Part shown: piece by piece, positions 43,317 to 50,734 of the stretch
Position numbering within the stretch: the first letter of the stretch is position 1
How the letters are laid out: every line of letters starts with the position of its first letter
Assembly: GCA_038405435.1 (NCBI GenBank)
Contig: JBBYHZ010000010.1
DNA length: 64,000 bases
Strand: one strand, 5' to 3'
From: Dryocola clanedunensis_A
GTDB taxonomy: Bacteria > Pseudomonadota > Gammaproteobacteria > Enterobacterales > Enterobacteriaceae
Translations under genes and position numbers: made by a program
The notes under the pieces: generated by a model
What the model was told of the DNA's origin: nothing
Databases searched by the model: none
What the model saw: only the letters and a program-made list of their open reading frames with translations

Positions 43317-43349
43317 AAAAAGCCCTTATCTCGCGATAAGGGCTTTTTT
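43317..43349. terminator. Bidirectional terminator between kdsA and chaA
   Basis: AAAAAGCCCTTATC, a TCGC loop and GATAAGGGCTTTTTT form a 14-bp stem with A and T runs, between convergent genes. Confidence 0.92.
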
Positions 43350-43364
43350 ATGTCCGGGGCAAAA

Positions 43365-44468
43365 TCAGGCAAATATCGTCATCAGATAAGCGGCGAACAG
43401 CGCAAGGTGAGCCGTCCCGTTGAGAACATTGGTGCGCCCCGTCGAGAACGAGATCTGACACAGCACCAGCGAGGTCAGCATCACCACCATTTCCGGCTTG
43501 CCGAGGCCGAAAATCAGGTCGTTATCTGTGAGCATCGCAATCAGCGTTACCGCAGGCACGGTCAGTGAAATCGTTGCCAGCACGGAGCCAAAGAACAGGT
43601 TCATGGCGCGCTGTACCTGATTGTTCAGTACCGCCCGCAGGGCTCCCAGACCTTCCGGGGAGAGGATCAGCAGCGCGACCAGGAAGCCGGTGAACTGCGC
43701 CGGAGCATTGAGCGTACCCAGCAGCGACTCCAGCGGCCCGGCGTTCATCTTGGTGACGGCGATAACCGCAACCAGATGCACAATCAGCCAGGCGGCGTGC
43801 CAGGTGCTGCTGTGCGCCGACGGCTTGCCGTGGTGCGGGTCATCGTCGTCGGCCTCATCTTCATGCTCGTAGACAAACAGGCTCTGGTGCGTTTTGGTCT
43901 GGATAAGCAGAAACACGCCGTACATGGCCGCAGAGATTGCCGCCGCCATCAGCGCCTGCCCGGTGCTGAAATTGCCTTCCGGCAGGGCCGTCGGGAGCAC
44001 CAGCACAATCACCGCCAGCGGGAACAGCGCTATCAGGTACTGTTTGATGCCGAACAGATTCATGTACTGGGTAGCGAATTTTCGGCCGCCCAGCAGCAGG
44101 GAGAAGCCCACCAGGCCGCCGGTAACAATCATAATGATGGAGTAGAGCGTGTCGCGCATCAGCGTCGGCGCGGCATCACCCGTTGCCATTAAGGCGGATA
44201 TTAAGCTGACTTCAAGGATAACGACGGAAAGGCTGAGGATTAAGGAGCCGTAGGGTTCCCCTAAACGGTGGGCCAGCACATCGGCATGGCGGACGACGCT
44301 AAAGGCGCTGCTTAAAATACCTACCAGCGCAAGAATATTGATGCCTATCACCACTGGCAACGACTGGCCGGACCCCCACACCGCCAGTACGGCCAGCGCC
44401 AGAATCGGGAAAATGAGAGAACTCTCCTTATGGCGGGTTTTAACCGCCTCGTGTGCTGTTTTTGTCAT
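43365..44468 (-). CDS. chaA: Sodium-potassium/proton antiporter ChaA
   Basis: A 367-residue cation/proton antiporter with about eleven membrane helices in two CaCA-type repeats. An acidic cytoplasmic loop (EHEDEADDDDPHHG, near 205-218) separates the halves. It expels Na, K and Ca at alkaline pH. The ATG at 44466-44468 (MTKTAHEAVKTRHKE) matches E. coli; the longer open frame upstream is not conserved. Confidence 0.95.
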   Translation of the reverse strand: MTKTAHEAVKTRHKESSLIFPILALAVLAVWGSGQSLPVVIGINILALVGILSSAFSVVRHADVLAHRLGEPYGSLILSLSVVILEVSLISALMATGDAAPTLMRDTLYSIIMIVTGGLVGFSLLLGGRKFATQYMNLFGIKQYLIALFPLAVIVLVLPTALPEGNFSTGQALMAAAISAAMYGVFLLIQTKTHQSLFVYEHEDEADDDDPHHGKPSAHSSTWHAAWLIVHLVAVIAVTKMNAGPLESLLGTLNAPAQFTGFLVALLILSPEGLGALRAVLNNQVQRAMNLFFGSVLATISLTVPAVTLIAMLTDNDLIFGLGKPEMVVMLTSLVLCQISFSTGRTNVLNGTAHLALFAAYLMTIFA

Positions 44469-44749
44469 TCTGATACTCCATTTGCGCGGGTGTTGTGCAA
44501 TTTCTTCATTATAGTCATAGTTTTTGACGGTAATAACATAGCAAAAAACCGCAACAATTCGGAAAAGTTTACCTAATTTTACGGCTTTACCATGGTAATC
44601 ACCTGAACCTTCCATAAGTAATAACTTTTGGATAATAACCATTTTAAAACAGCGTGATAAAAGCTATGGATTAAAGAAAACGGCCATAAACTGGCGTCAT
44701 CGCCCCGTATGTTTCAGACTTAAGTATTACCCATACAGGAGACGAACCT

Positions 44750-44980
44750 ATGCCATACAAGAGCAAAAGTGACCTTCCGGACAGCGTGCAAAACGTACTG
44801 CCTGCCCATGCGCAGGATATTTACAAAGAGGCGTTTAACAGCGCCTGGGACGAATATAAAGATAAAGAAGATCGTAAAGGTGACGCCAGCCGGGAAGAGA
44901 CGGCCCACAAAGTCGCCTGGGCCGCCGTGAAGCATCAGTATGAAAAGGGCGACGACGACAAATGGCACAGGAAAAAGTAG
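44750..44980 (+). CDS. chaB: ChaB family protein
   Basis: A 76-residue acidic/basic protein matching E. coli ChaB (MPYKSKSDLPDSVQ, HAQDIYKEAFNSAWDEY, AWAAVKHQYEK). It has been proposed to regulate ChaA, but the evidence is slight. AGGAGAC precedes the ATG. Confidence 0.94.
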   Translation: MPYKSKSDLPDSVQNVLPAHAQDIYKEAFNSAWDEYKDKEDRKGDASREETAHKVAWAAVKHQYEKGDDDKWHRKK

Positions 44981-45062
44981 CGCTGCATAATTGAATGTAT
45001 TTGCTTCACTTTCCCCATTCCCTCCCTCAGCCTGGCAGGTTTTGATGACATTTTTATTATTT

Positions 45063-45078
45063 TGTGATCGCCATCAAA
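45063..45078. promoter_or_regulatory. Possible CRP site upstream of chaC
   Basis: TGTGATCGCCATCAAA has one perfect and one imperfect CRP half-site, 125 bp before chaC. Weak on its own. Confidence 0.3.
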
Positions 45079-45202
45079 CTTGCCAGCGACCCGCTAATTG
45101 CTTATCGTCAGCAAAATGCTGCTCTATAAGTGAGCAGTAAATAAAGCCGGGAAGGCGCATCTGACGTAGTCACAGGGAAGTATGCGGTGGCGGAGGTGTA
45201 TA

Positions 45203-45907
45203 GTGTTAACGCGTGATTTCCTGATGAAAGCGGATTGTAAAACGGCTTTTGGTTCCATTGAGGAATCGCTGCTGTGGACCCCGGAGCAGCGCTCGGCATC
45301 CCTTGCCGCGACGCTTGCCTGTCGTCCCGACCAGAGCCCGGTATGGATTTTTGGCTACGGCTCCTTAATGTGGAACCCGGCGTTCGAATTCGAAGAGTCA
45401 GCGCCCGGCACGCTGGTCGGCTGGCATCGCGCCTTCTGCCTGCGCCTGACGGCCGGACGAGGCACCGCCTGCCAGCCGGGTAGAATGCTGGCGCTGAAAG
45501 AGGGGGGCCGCACCACCGGCCTGGCGTACCGTCTGCCGGAAGCGATTCTGGAAGAGGAGCTGACGCTGGTCTGGAAGCGCGAAATGATCACCGGCTGCTA
45601 TCTGCCGACCTGGTGCCGGCTTGAGCTGGACGATGGCCGCACCGTCAACGCGCTGGTTTTTATTATGGATCCCCGCCACCCGCTGTACGAAGCCGATACC
45701 CGCGCGCAAATCATCGCGCCGCTTATCGCCGCCGCCAGCGGCCCGCTGGGCACCAACGCCCAGTATCTGTTCTCCCTTGAACAGGAGCTTAAAAATCGCG
45801 GCATGCACGACGACTGCCTGGACGAGCTGGTCAATCAGGTTCGCGACTGGCTCCGGAAACCGGAGCAGGAAGGCGGCAGCTTTGAACCGGGGTTTGCCGC
45901 CCCCTGA
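45203..45907 (+). CDS. chaC: Glutathione-specific gamma-glutamylcyclotransferase ChaC
   Basis: A 234-residue enzyme that splits glutathione into 5-oxoproline and Cys-Gly. The substrate loop WIFGYGSLMWNP is near residue 51, and the catalytic Glu is expected in the EEELTLVWKREM segment. I chose the GTG at 45203, which has CGGAGG 6 nt upstream and aligns with E. coli (LTRDFLM); an ATG seven codons upstream lacks a ribosome site. It is convergent with ychN, 1 bp apart. Confidence 0.94.
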   Translation: MLTRDFLMKADCKTAFGSIEESLLWTPEQRSASLAATLACRPDQSPVWIFGYGSLMWNPAFEFEESAPGTLVGWHRAFCLRLTAGRGTACQPGRMLALKEGGRTTGLAYRLPEAILEEELTLVWKREMITGCYLPTWCRLELDDGRTVNALVFIMDPRHPLYEADTRAQIIAPLIAAASGPLGTNAQYLFSLEQELKNRGMHDDCLDELVNQVRDWLRKPEQEGGSFEPGFAAP

Positions 45908-45908
45908 T

Positions 45909-46262
45909 TTAAAAGGTCAGGACTTTATCGGCCTGCAGCGTCCATTCGGCCAGCTCCACCAGCGTGCCGATAGCCACGCCGTCCGCCAGCGGGAGGCTGG
46001 AGATACCCCGCCCGTCGGCGCAGGTTTTACACAGTTTCACCGGCACGTCCTGCGCGGTAAGGATCTCCAGCATCTGCTGGATGTTATACCCCTCGGCGGG
46101 CCTCTGGCCTTTAAGCCCGGCGGTGACGGCATCCGACATTAAAAACAGCTTAAGCTCGGGTGCCTGCGGCTGGTCGCGCAGGGCAATAGCCAGCCGCAGG
46201 CTGTTGAACAAAGACTCGCTGCCGTAGGCGGCCCCGTTGGCGATAATCACTATTTTCTGCAT
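45909..46262 (-). CDS. ychN: DsrE-fold protein YchN
   Basis: A 117-residue protein of the DsrE/DsrF-like fold, matching E. coli YchN (MQKIVIIANGAAYGSESLFNS). Conserved cysteines in VKLCKTCADGRG may carry sulfur; the role is unknown. A GTG three codons upstream (46269-46271) has a better-placed AAGGAG and would add three residues. Confidence 0.9.
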   Translation of the reverse strand: MQKIVIIANGAAYGSESLFNSLRLAIALRDQPQAPELKLFLMSDAVTAGLKGQRPAEGYNIQQMLEILTAQDVPVKLCKTCADGRGISSLPLADGVAIGTLVELAEWTLQADKVLTF

Positions 46263-46341
46263 TTTTCTCACCTTTTCTCCTTAAGGCACGACTTTTGCTT
46301 CGCTAAAGGATATCAGCGGCAAGAGCCCTTCAGGAGCGTTT

Positions 46342-47541
46342 ATGAATCCCACTGCCCATGACTTTCTGCTTATTGCCAAGGCAAGGGAGCGCGCACAGCT
46401 CCAGGATCTGCTGCAAATAGGGCAGCTTACCGGGCGGATCGCGAAGCTTGTCCATATGCTACAGCGCGAACGTGGAGCCTCCAATATCTGGCTGTGTTCC
46501 GGGGGCCGCCAGTTTGGCGAAGTACGTCTCGATTATGCGCAGGAAGTCGACCAGCAAATCGCCTGCTTTCAGCAGAGCCTGCTGCGGCCGGATTACCTTC
46601 CCGGCAGCGGGCTGGTCGCCAGCCTTGCCTGCGCCTTGTACTCCCTTGAGCAGCTTGCGGCGCTGCGCGAGCGAATCGCCAGCCGGCAAATTGACTCTTT
46701 CGACGCCATGGAGCAGTTCAACACCACGCTGAGACACTTACTGTGCATCGTCCCGCAAACCAGCAGCGTGGTGGACGAACCGGGCGTGGCGCGGGCGCTG
46801 GCAACCTTATTCAGCTTTATGCAGGGCAAGGAGCTGGCGGGGCAGGAGCGGGCAATTGGCGCGCTCGGCTTTACCCGAGGCGAATTTGACGAACCGCTGC
46901 GCCAGCAGCTGGTGGACAGAATCGACGGCCAGCAGCACTGTTTTGAGACCTTCTACAGCATGGCGGACGAGCCGCTGCGCGAACGGTACCGCAGCTGCGC
47001 CGAACCCTGCCGGGAAATGGAGCAGCTCAGGCGGCAGGCCTGCACGAGGCTTAACCGGGCGGAAGATGCATCAGCGCTTGTTTCGCGCTGGTTCACTTTG
47101 TTGACAGCCCGCATTGATGCGCTGAGGGACATAGAAGAAACGCTGATCCACAACGTTCTGGCTCAGGCCCAGGGCGCGCTGGGGCAGGCGCTGAACGAGC
47201 CGGATGCCAGCGACGACGAAATGGCGAATTTGATCGCGGGAGCCAAAGAGGCCCGGCCAGGCGACCATTATCTCGACCGCCATCTGCTGGTGCTTGTCCG
47301 CCAGCAGGCGCAGCAGCTGGAGTCTATGGCCCGCAGGCTCGCCTCGCTGGAGACGACGCTCGCTGAACGCAAGGTTATCGAAAAGGCGAAAGGGCTGCTG
47401 ATCCGCCATCAGGGCTACAGCGAAGAGCAGGCCTGGCAGGCGCTGCGTAAAATGGCGATGAACCAGAATAAGCGCATGGTTGAAGTGGCTGGCGCGATGG
47501 TAGCCGTGGCAGACATCTGGACGTTACCCCCAAAGGAGTAG
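46342..47541 (+). CDS. nasR: Nitrate/nitrite-responsive antiterminator NasR
   Basis: A 399-residue positive regulator of the nas operon: an N-terminal NIT sensor domain (about 35-290, with QRERGASNIWLCSGG) that binds nitrate or nitrite, and a C-terminal ANTAR RNA-binding domain (about 332-392: ERKVIEKAKGLLIRHQGYSE...EVAGAMVAVADI). In Klebsiella oxytoca ligand-bound NasR prevents termination in the nasF leader. That leader starts about 120 bp downstream and is intact here. AGGAG precedes the ATG. Confidence 0.95.
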   Translation: MNPTAHDFLLIAKARERAQLQDLLQIGQLTGRIAKLVHMLQRERGASNIWLCSGGRQFGEVRLDYAQEVDQQIACFQQSLLRPDYLPGSGLVASLACALYSLEQLAALRERIASRQIDSFDAMEQFNTTLRHLLCIVPQTSSVVDEPGVARALATLFSFMQGKELAGQERAIGALGFTRGEFDEPLRQQLVDRIDGQQHCFETFYSMADEPLRERYRSCAEPCREMEQLRRQACTRLNRAEDASALVSRWFTLLTARIDALRDIEETLIHNVLAQAQGALGQALNEPDASDDEMANLIAGAKEARPGDHYLDRHLLVLVRQQAQQLESMARRLASLETTLAERKVIEKAKGLLIRHQGYSEEQAWQALRKMAMNQNKRMVEVAGAMVAVADIWTLPPKE

Positions 47542-47542
47542 C

Positions 47543-47581
47543 TGCACAGAGAGTGGGCATTTCATGCATTTTCCTGGTGCG
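47543..47581 (+). promoter_or_regulatory. Two NtrC-like enhancer sites for nasF
   Basis: TGCACAGAGAGTGGGCA (47543-47559) and TGCATTTTCCTGGTGCG (47565-47581) each fit the 17-bp NtrC pattern TGCACC-N5-GGTGCA imperfectly. They lie about 85 and 107 bp upstream of the predicted sigma-54 start, a normal enhancer distance. Confidence 0.55.
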
Positions 47582-47631
47582 TATTTACCCGCGTTAAGCA
47601 TAAAAATGCCGGGATCATCGGGTTTATAAGC

Positions 47632-47647
47632 TGGCACGCAGGTTGCA
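47632..47647 (+). promoter_or_regulatory. Sigma-54 promoter of nasFEDCBA
   Basis: TGGCACGCAGGTTGCA matches the -24/-12 consensus TGGCACG-N4-TTGCA at every consensus position with correct spacing. Transcription should start near 47658, just before the antitermination leader. Confidence 0.9.
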
Positions 47648-47673
47648 TTACTCCTTTAACAATATGGTTTCCT

Positions 47674-47756
47674 CAGGCTTCCCCAACGGCGGGGCAGGCC
47701 TGGTCGGACAAAGGCGTCCTTCAGTGTATTCCCACACTGACGGGCGCTTTTTTTTT
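47674..47756 (+). ncRNA. ANTAR-responsive leader with terminator
   Basis: Hairpin P1 (47674-47702) pairs CAGGC...CCCC with GGGG...GCCTG around hexaloop AACGGC. P2 (47706-47719) pairs GGAC with GTCC around hexaloop AAAGGC. Both loops have the conserved A1 and G4 of ANTAR RNA targets. The terminator pairs GCGTCCTTCAGTGT (47714-47727) with ACACTGACGGGCGC (47734-47747) around ATTCCC, then nine T. Its 5' arm overlaps P2, so the two structures exclude each other. NasR binding P1-P2 would allow read-through into nasF. Confidence 0.92.
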
Positions 47757-47778
47757 ACTTTTTTTCAGGAGCAGGCCG

Positions 47779-49029
47779 ATGGGTGACAACGCAACAACGC
47801 TTTCCCGCCGACGATTCTTACAGGCAGGCGCCGCGCTGGGCGGGGCTTATTTACTGCCTGGCCTGATGAATGCCGCATGGGCGGCGGGCAGCGACGGGCC
47901 GGAGCAGGAAACGGTGAAGGTGGGTTTTATCCCGCTGACGGACTGCGCCTCCATCGTGATGGCCTCGGTGAAGGGCTTCGACAAAAAGCACGGCATAACG
48001 ATTGTGCCGAGCAAAGAGGCGAGCTGGGCGGCGGTGCGCGACAAGCTGGTCTCCGGCGAGCTGGATGCGGCCCACGTTCTGTACGGCCTGATTTACGGCC
48101 TTGAGCTGGGCATCGCGGGCAAACAGCAGGCGATGGCGAACCTGATGACGCTCAATAACAACGGCCAGGCCATTACGCTGGCCATGGAGCTGACGAAGCA
48201 GGGCGTCACCGATGCCGCGAGCCTGAAAAAGCTGATTGCCGCCAACGCGCCCGGTACGTTCACCTTCGCCCACACGTTCCCGACGGGGACCCACGCCATG
48301 TGGCTCTATTACTGGCTGGCCGCCGCCGGGATCCATCCGTTTAATGACGTTCGCACCGTCGTCGTCCCGCCGCCGCAGATGGTGATGAACATGCGTATCG
48401 GCAATATGAGCGGCTACTGCGTGGGGGAACCCTGGAACCAGCGGGCCATCAACGACGGCATCGGCTTTACGGCGGCAACCTCCCAGTCCATTTGGGCCGA
48501 TCATCCCGAAAAGATTCTGGGCACGCGCAGCGCATGGGTTGACCAGAATCCCAATACCGCCCGCGCGCTGGTGGCATCCGTGCTTGAGGCTTCCCGCTGG
48601 ATAGATGCGAGTGAGGCAAACCGCCGCGAAACCGCCAGCGTGCTTGCCGGGCGAGCTTACCTGAATACTAAAGTCGGCTACCTCACCCCGCGCATGCTCG
48701 GCGAATACGACAACGGGCTGGGTAAAAAATGGCACGACGACCACGGCATGCATTTTTTCCGCGACGGAGAGGTGAACTACCCGTGGCTCTCGGACGGCAT
48801 GTGGTTCCTGACCCAGCACCGCCGCTGGGGCCTGCTGGATAGCGATCCTGATTATTTAGCCGTCGCCACGCGCATCAACCGTCTTGATATTTACCGGCAG
48901 GCCGCCGCGGCCGCAGGCAACGTAGCCGTGCCTGCCAGCACGATGCGCGCCAGCACGCTGATGGACGGCAGCCAATGGGACGGCAGCAACCCTGCCGCCT
49001 ACGCAGCAAGCTTCGCCATAAAACGTTGA
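47779..49029 (+). CDS. nasF: Nitrate ABC transporter substrate-binding protein NasF
   Basis: A 416-residue CmpA/NrtA-type binding protein with a twin-arginine signal peptide: SRRRFLQAG near residue 9, hydrophobic core, cleavage near AAWAAG. Export by Tat is therefore predicted. The mature part has VKVGFIPLTDCASIVMA and FTFAHTFPTGTHAMWLYYW, typical of nitrate-binding proteins. CAGGAGCAG precedes the ATG. It is the first gene of the operon, 23 bp after the leader terminator. Confidence 0.95.
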   Translation: MGDNATTLSRRRFLQAGAALGGAYLLPGLMNAAWAAGSDGPEQETVKVGFIPLTDCASIVMASVKGFDKKHGITIVPSKEASWAAVRDKLVSGELDAAHVLYGLIYGLELGIAGKQQAMANLMTLNNNGQAITLAMELTKQGVTDAASLKKLIAANAPGTFTFAHTFPTGTHAMWLYYWLAAAGIHPFNDVRTVVVPPPQMVMNMRIGNMSGYCVGEPWNQRAINDGIGFTAATSQSIWADHPEKILGTRSAWVDQNPNTARALVASVLEASRWIDASEANRRETASVLAGRAYLNTKVGYLTPRMLGEYDNGLGKKWHDDHGMHFFRDGEVNYPWLSDGMWFLTQHRRWGLLDSDPDYLAVATRINRLDIYRQAAAAAGNVAVPASTMRASTLMDGSQWDGSNPAAYAASFAIKR

Positions 49030-49037
49030 GGGGAAAA

Positions 49038-49925
49038 ATGATGAATCCACAGGCCCATAAAACAGCAGAGCAAGACGCAGCGCCGCCGGTGGCGGAAGTG
49101 ATTATCCTGCCGCCGGTAACGGTTCGCCGACGTAAACCGCGGTGGCGGCAGGCCAGCCAGAGCCTGCTGGAACGGCTGATCCCGGCAGGGCTGGGCATGG
49201 CGCTGCTGCTGGTTGGCTGGCAAATTGCCGCCGTTACCAGCAAAGGTTTCCCCACGCCGCTCAGCACGCTGGACTCGGCCATGACCCTGTTCGCCGACCC
49301 GTTTTATAACGCCGGGCCTAACGATATGGGCATCGGCTGGAACGTGCTCGCTTCCCTGCAGCGCGTGGCGGTGGGCTTTGGCCTAGCGGCGCTGGTCGGG
49401 ATCCCGGCAGGCTTTCTGATTGGCCGTTTCACCTTTATGGGCAGAATGTTCAATCCGGTTATCGCCCTGCTGCGGCCGGTCAGCCCGCTGGCCTGGCTGC
49501 CTATCGGCCTGCTGCTGTTCCAGAAGGCCGAACCGGCCTCGGGCTGGACCATTTTTATCTGTTCGATCTGGCCGATGATCATCAATACCGCCGAAGGGGT
49601 GAAGCGCATCCCGGAGGATTATCACAACGTGGCGCGCGTGCTGCAGCTCTCCGAGTGGACGGTAATGCGCCGCATCTTATTCCCTGCGGTTCTGCCCGCC
49701 GTGCTGACCGGCGTCCGGCTCTCCATCGGCATCGCCTGGCTGGTGATCGTCGCGGCGGAAATGCTGACCGGCGGGCTGGGGATCGGCTTCTGGATCTGGA
49801 ACGAGTGGAACAACCTCAACGTCGAAAACATTCTGATCGCGATTGTCATCATCGGCGTCGTGGGGCTGCTGCTTGAACAGGGGCTGATGTGGCTCGCCCG
49901 CCGCTTCAGCTGGCAGGAAAAATAA
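49038..49925 (+). CDS. nasE: Nitrate ABC transporter permease NasE
   Basis: A 295-residue membrane protein with about six helices and the ABC coupling segment EGVKRIPEDYHNVARVLQLSEW...RRILFPAVLPAVLTG. It is a permease of the nitrate/taurine type. The N-terminal 50 residues are Pro-rich and cytoplasmic. GAGGGG precedes tandem ATGs at 49038 and 49041. It starts 8 bp after nasF. Confidence 0.95.
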   Translation: MMNPQAHKTAEQDAAPPVAEVIILPPVTVRRRKPRWRQASQSLLERLIPAGLGMALLLVGWQIAAVTSKGFPTPLSTLDSAMTLFADPFYNAGPNDMGIGWNVLASLQRVAVGFGLAALVGIPAGFLIGRFTFMGRMFNPVIALLRPVSPLAWLPIGLLLFQKAEPASGWTIFICSIWPMIINTAEGVKRIPEDYHNVARVLQLSEWTVMRRILFPAVLPAVLTGVRLSIGIAWLVIVAAEMLTGGLGIGFWIWNEWNNLNVENILIAIVIIGVVGLLLEQGLMWLARRFSWQEK

Positions 49926-49935
49926 GGGGATAACC

Positions 49936-50724
49936 ATGAAAAAAATCATTCAGCTGCAGAACGTCAGCCAGCGTTTCTCCACCGCCAGCGGTGAATTCCT
50001 GGCCTTAAGCAACGTCAGTTTCGATATCCACGAGGGGGAAACCATCAGCCTGATCGGCCACTCCGGCTGCGGCAAGTCCACGCTGCTTAATCTGATTGCG
50101 GGCATCACGCTGCCTTCCGAAGGCGGGCTGCTGTGCGACAACCGGGAGATAGCAGGCCCCGGCCCGGATCGCGCAGTGGTCTTTCAGAACCACTCTCTGC
50201 TGCCGTGGATGACCTGCTTTGAGAACGTTGCGCTGGCGGTGGACAAGGTTTTCAGCCGCACCATGAGCCGTGCCGAACGCCGGGAGTGGATCGTTCACAA
50301 CCTGGAGCGCGTGCAGATGGGCCACGCGATAAACAAACATCCCGGGGAGATTTCCGGCGGCATGAAGCAGCGGGTGGGCATCGCGCGGGCGCTGGCCATG
50401 AAGCCGAAGGTTCTGCTGATGGATGAGCCTTTCGGCGCGCTGGACGCGCTGACCCGGGCGCACCTGCAGGACACGGTGATGCACATCCAGCAGGAGCTGC
50501 AAACGACCATCGTCCTGATAACGCACGATGTGGACGAAGCCGTGCTGCTCTCCGACCGCGTGCTGATGATGACCAACGGCCCGGCGGCTACGGTTGGCGA
50601 GACGCTGCACGTTGACCTGCCACGACCACGCAGCCGGGTTGCCCTTGCGGAGGACGGACGCTACCACCATCTGCGCCAGCAGGTGCTGCGTTTTCTCTAT
50701 GAAAAGCAGCCTAAGGCCGCCTGA
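49936..50724 (+). CDS. nasD: Nitrate ABC transporter ATP-binding protein NasD
   Basis: A 262-residue ABC ATPase: Walker A GHSGCGKST, Q-loop VVFQNHSLLPW, signature SGGMKQRVGIARAL, Walker B VLLMDEPFGALDALT and switch His in LITHDVDEAVL. It energises NasF-NasE nitrate/nitrite uptake. It lies 10 bp after nasE and 10 bp before the nasC part. Confidence 0.96.
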   Translation: MKKIIQLQNVSQRFSTASGEFLALSNVSFDIHEGETISLIGHSGCGKSTLLNLIAGITLPSEGGLLCDNREIAGPGPDRAVVFQNHSLLPWMTCFENVALAVDKVFSRTMSRAERREWIVHNLERVQMGHAINKHPGEISGGMKQRVGIARALAMKPKVLLMDEPFGALDALTRAHLQDTVMHIQQELQTTIVLITHDVDEAVLLSDRVLMMTNGPAATVGETLHVDLPRPRSRVALAEDGRYHHLRQQVLRFLYEKQPKAA

Positions 50725-50734
50725 GGAGCCGACC

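Noticed and set aside
47851..48819. 322-codon open frame on the minus strand across nasF
   Set aside because: Antisense to NasF; composition is His/Arg/Gly-rich and shows no family motif.
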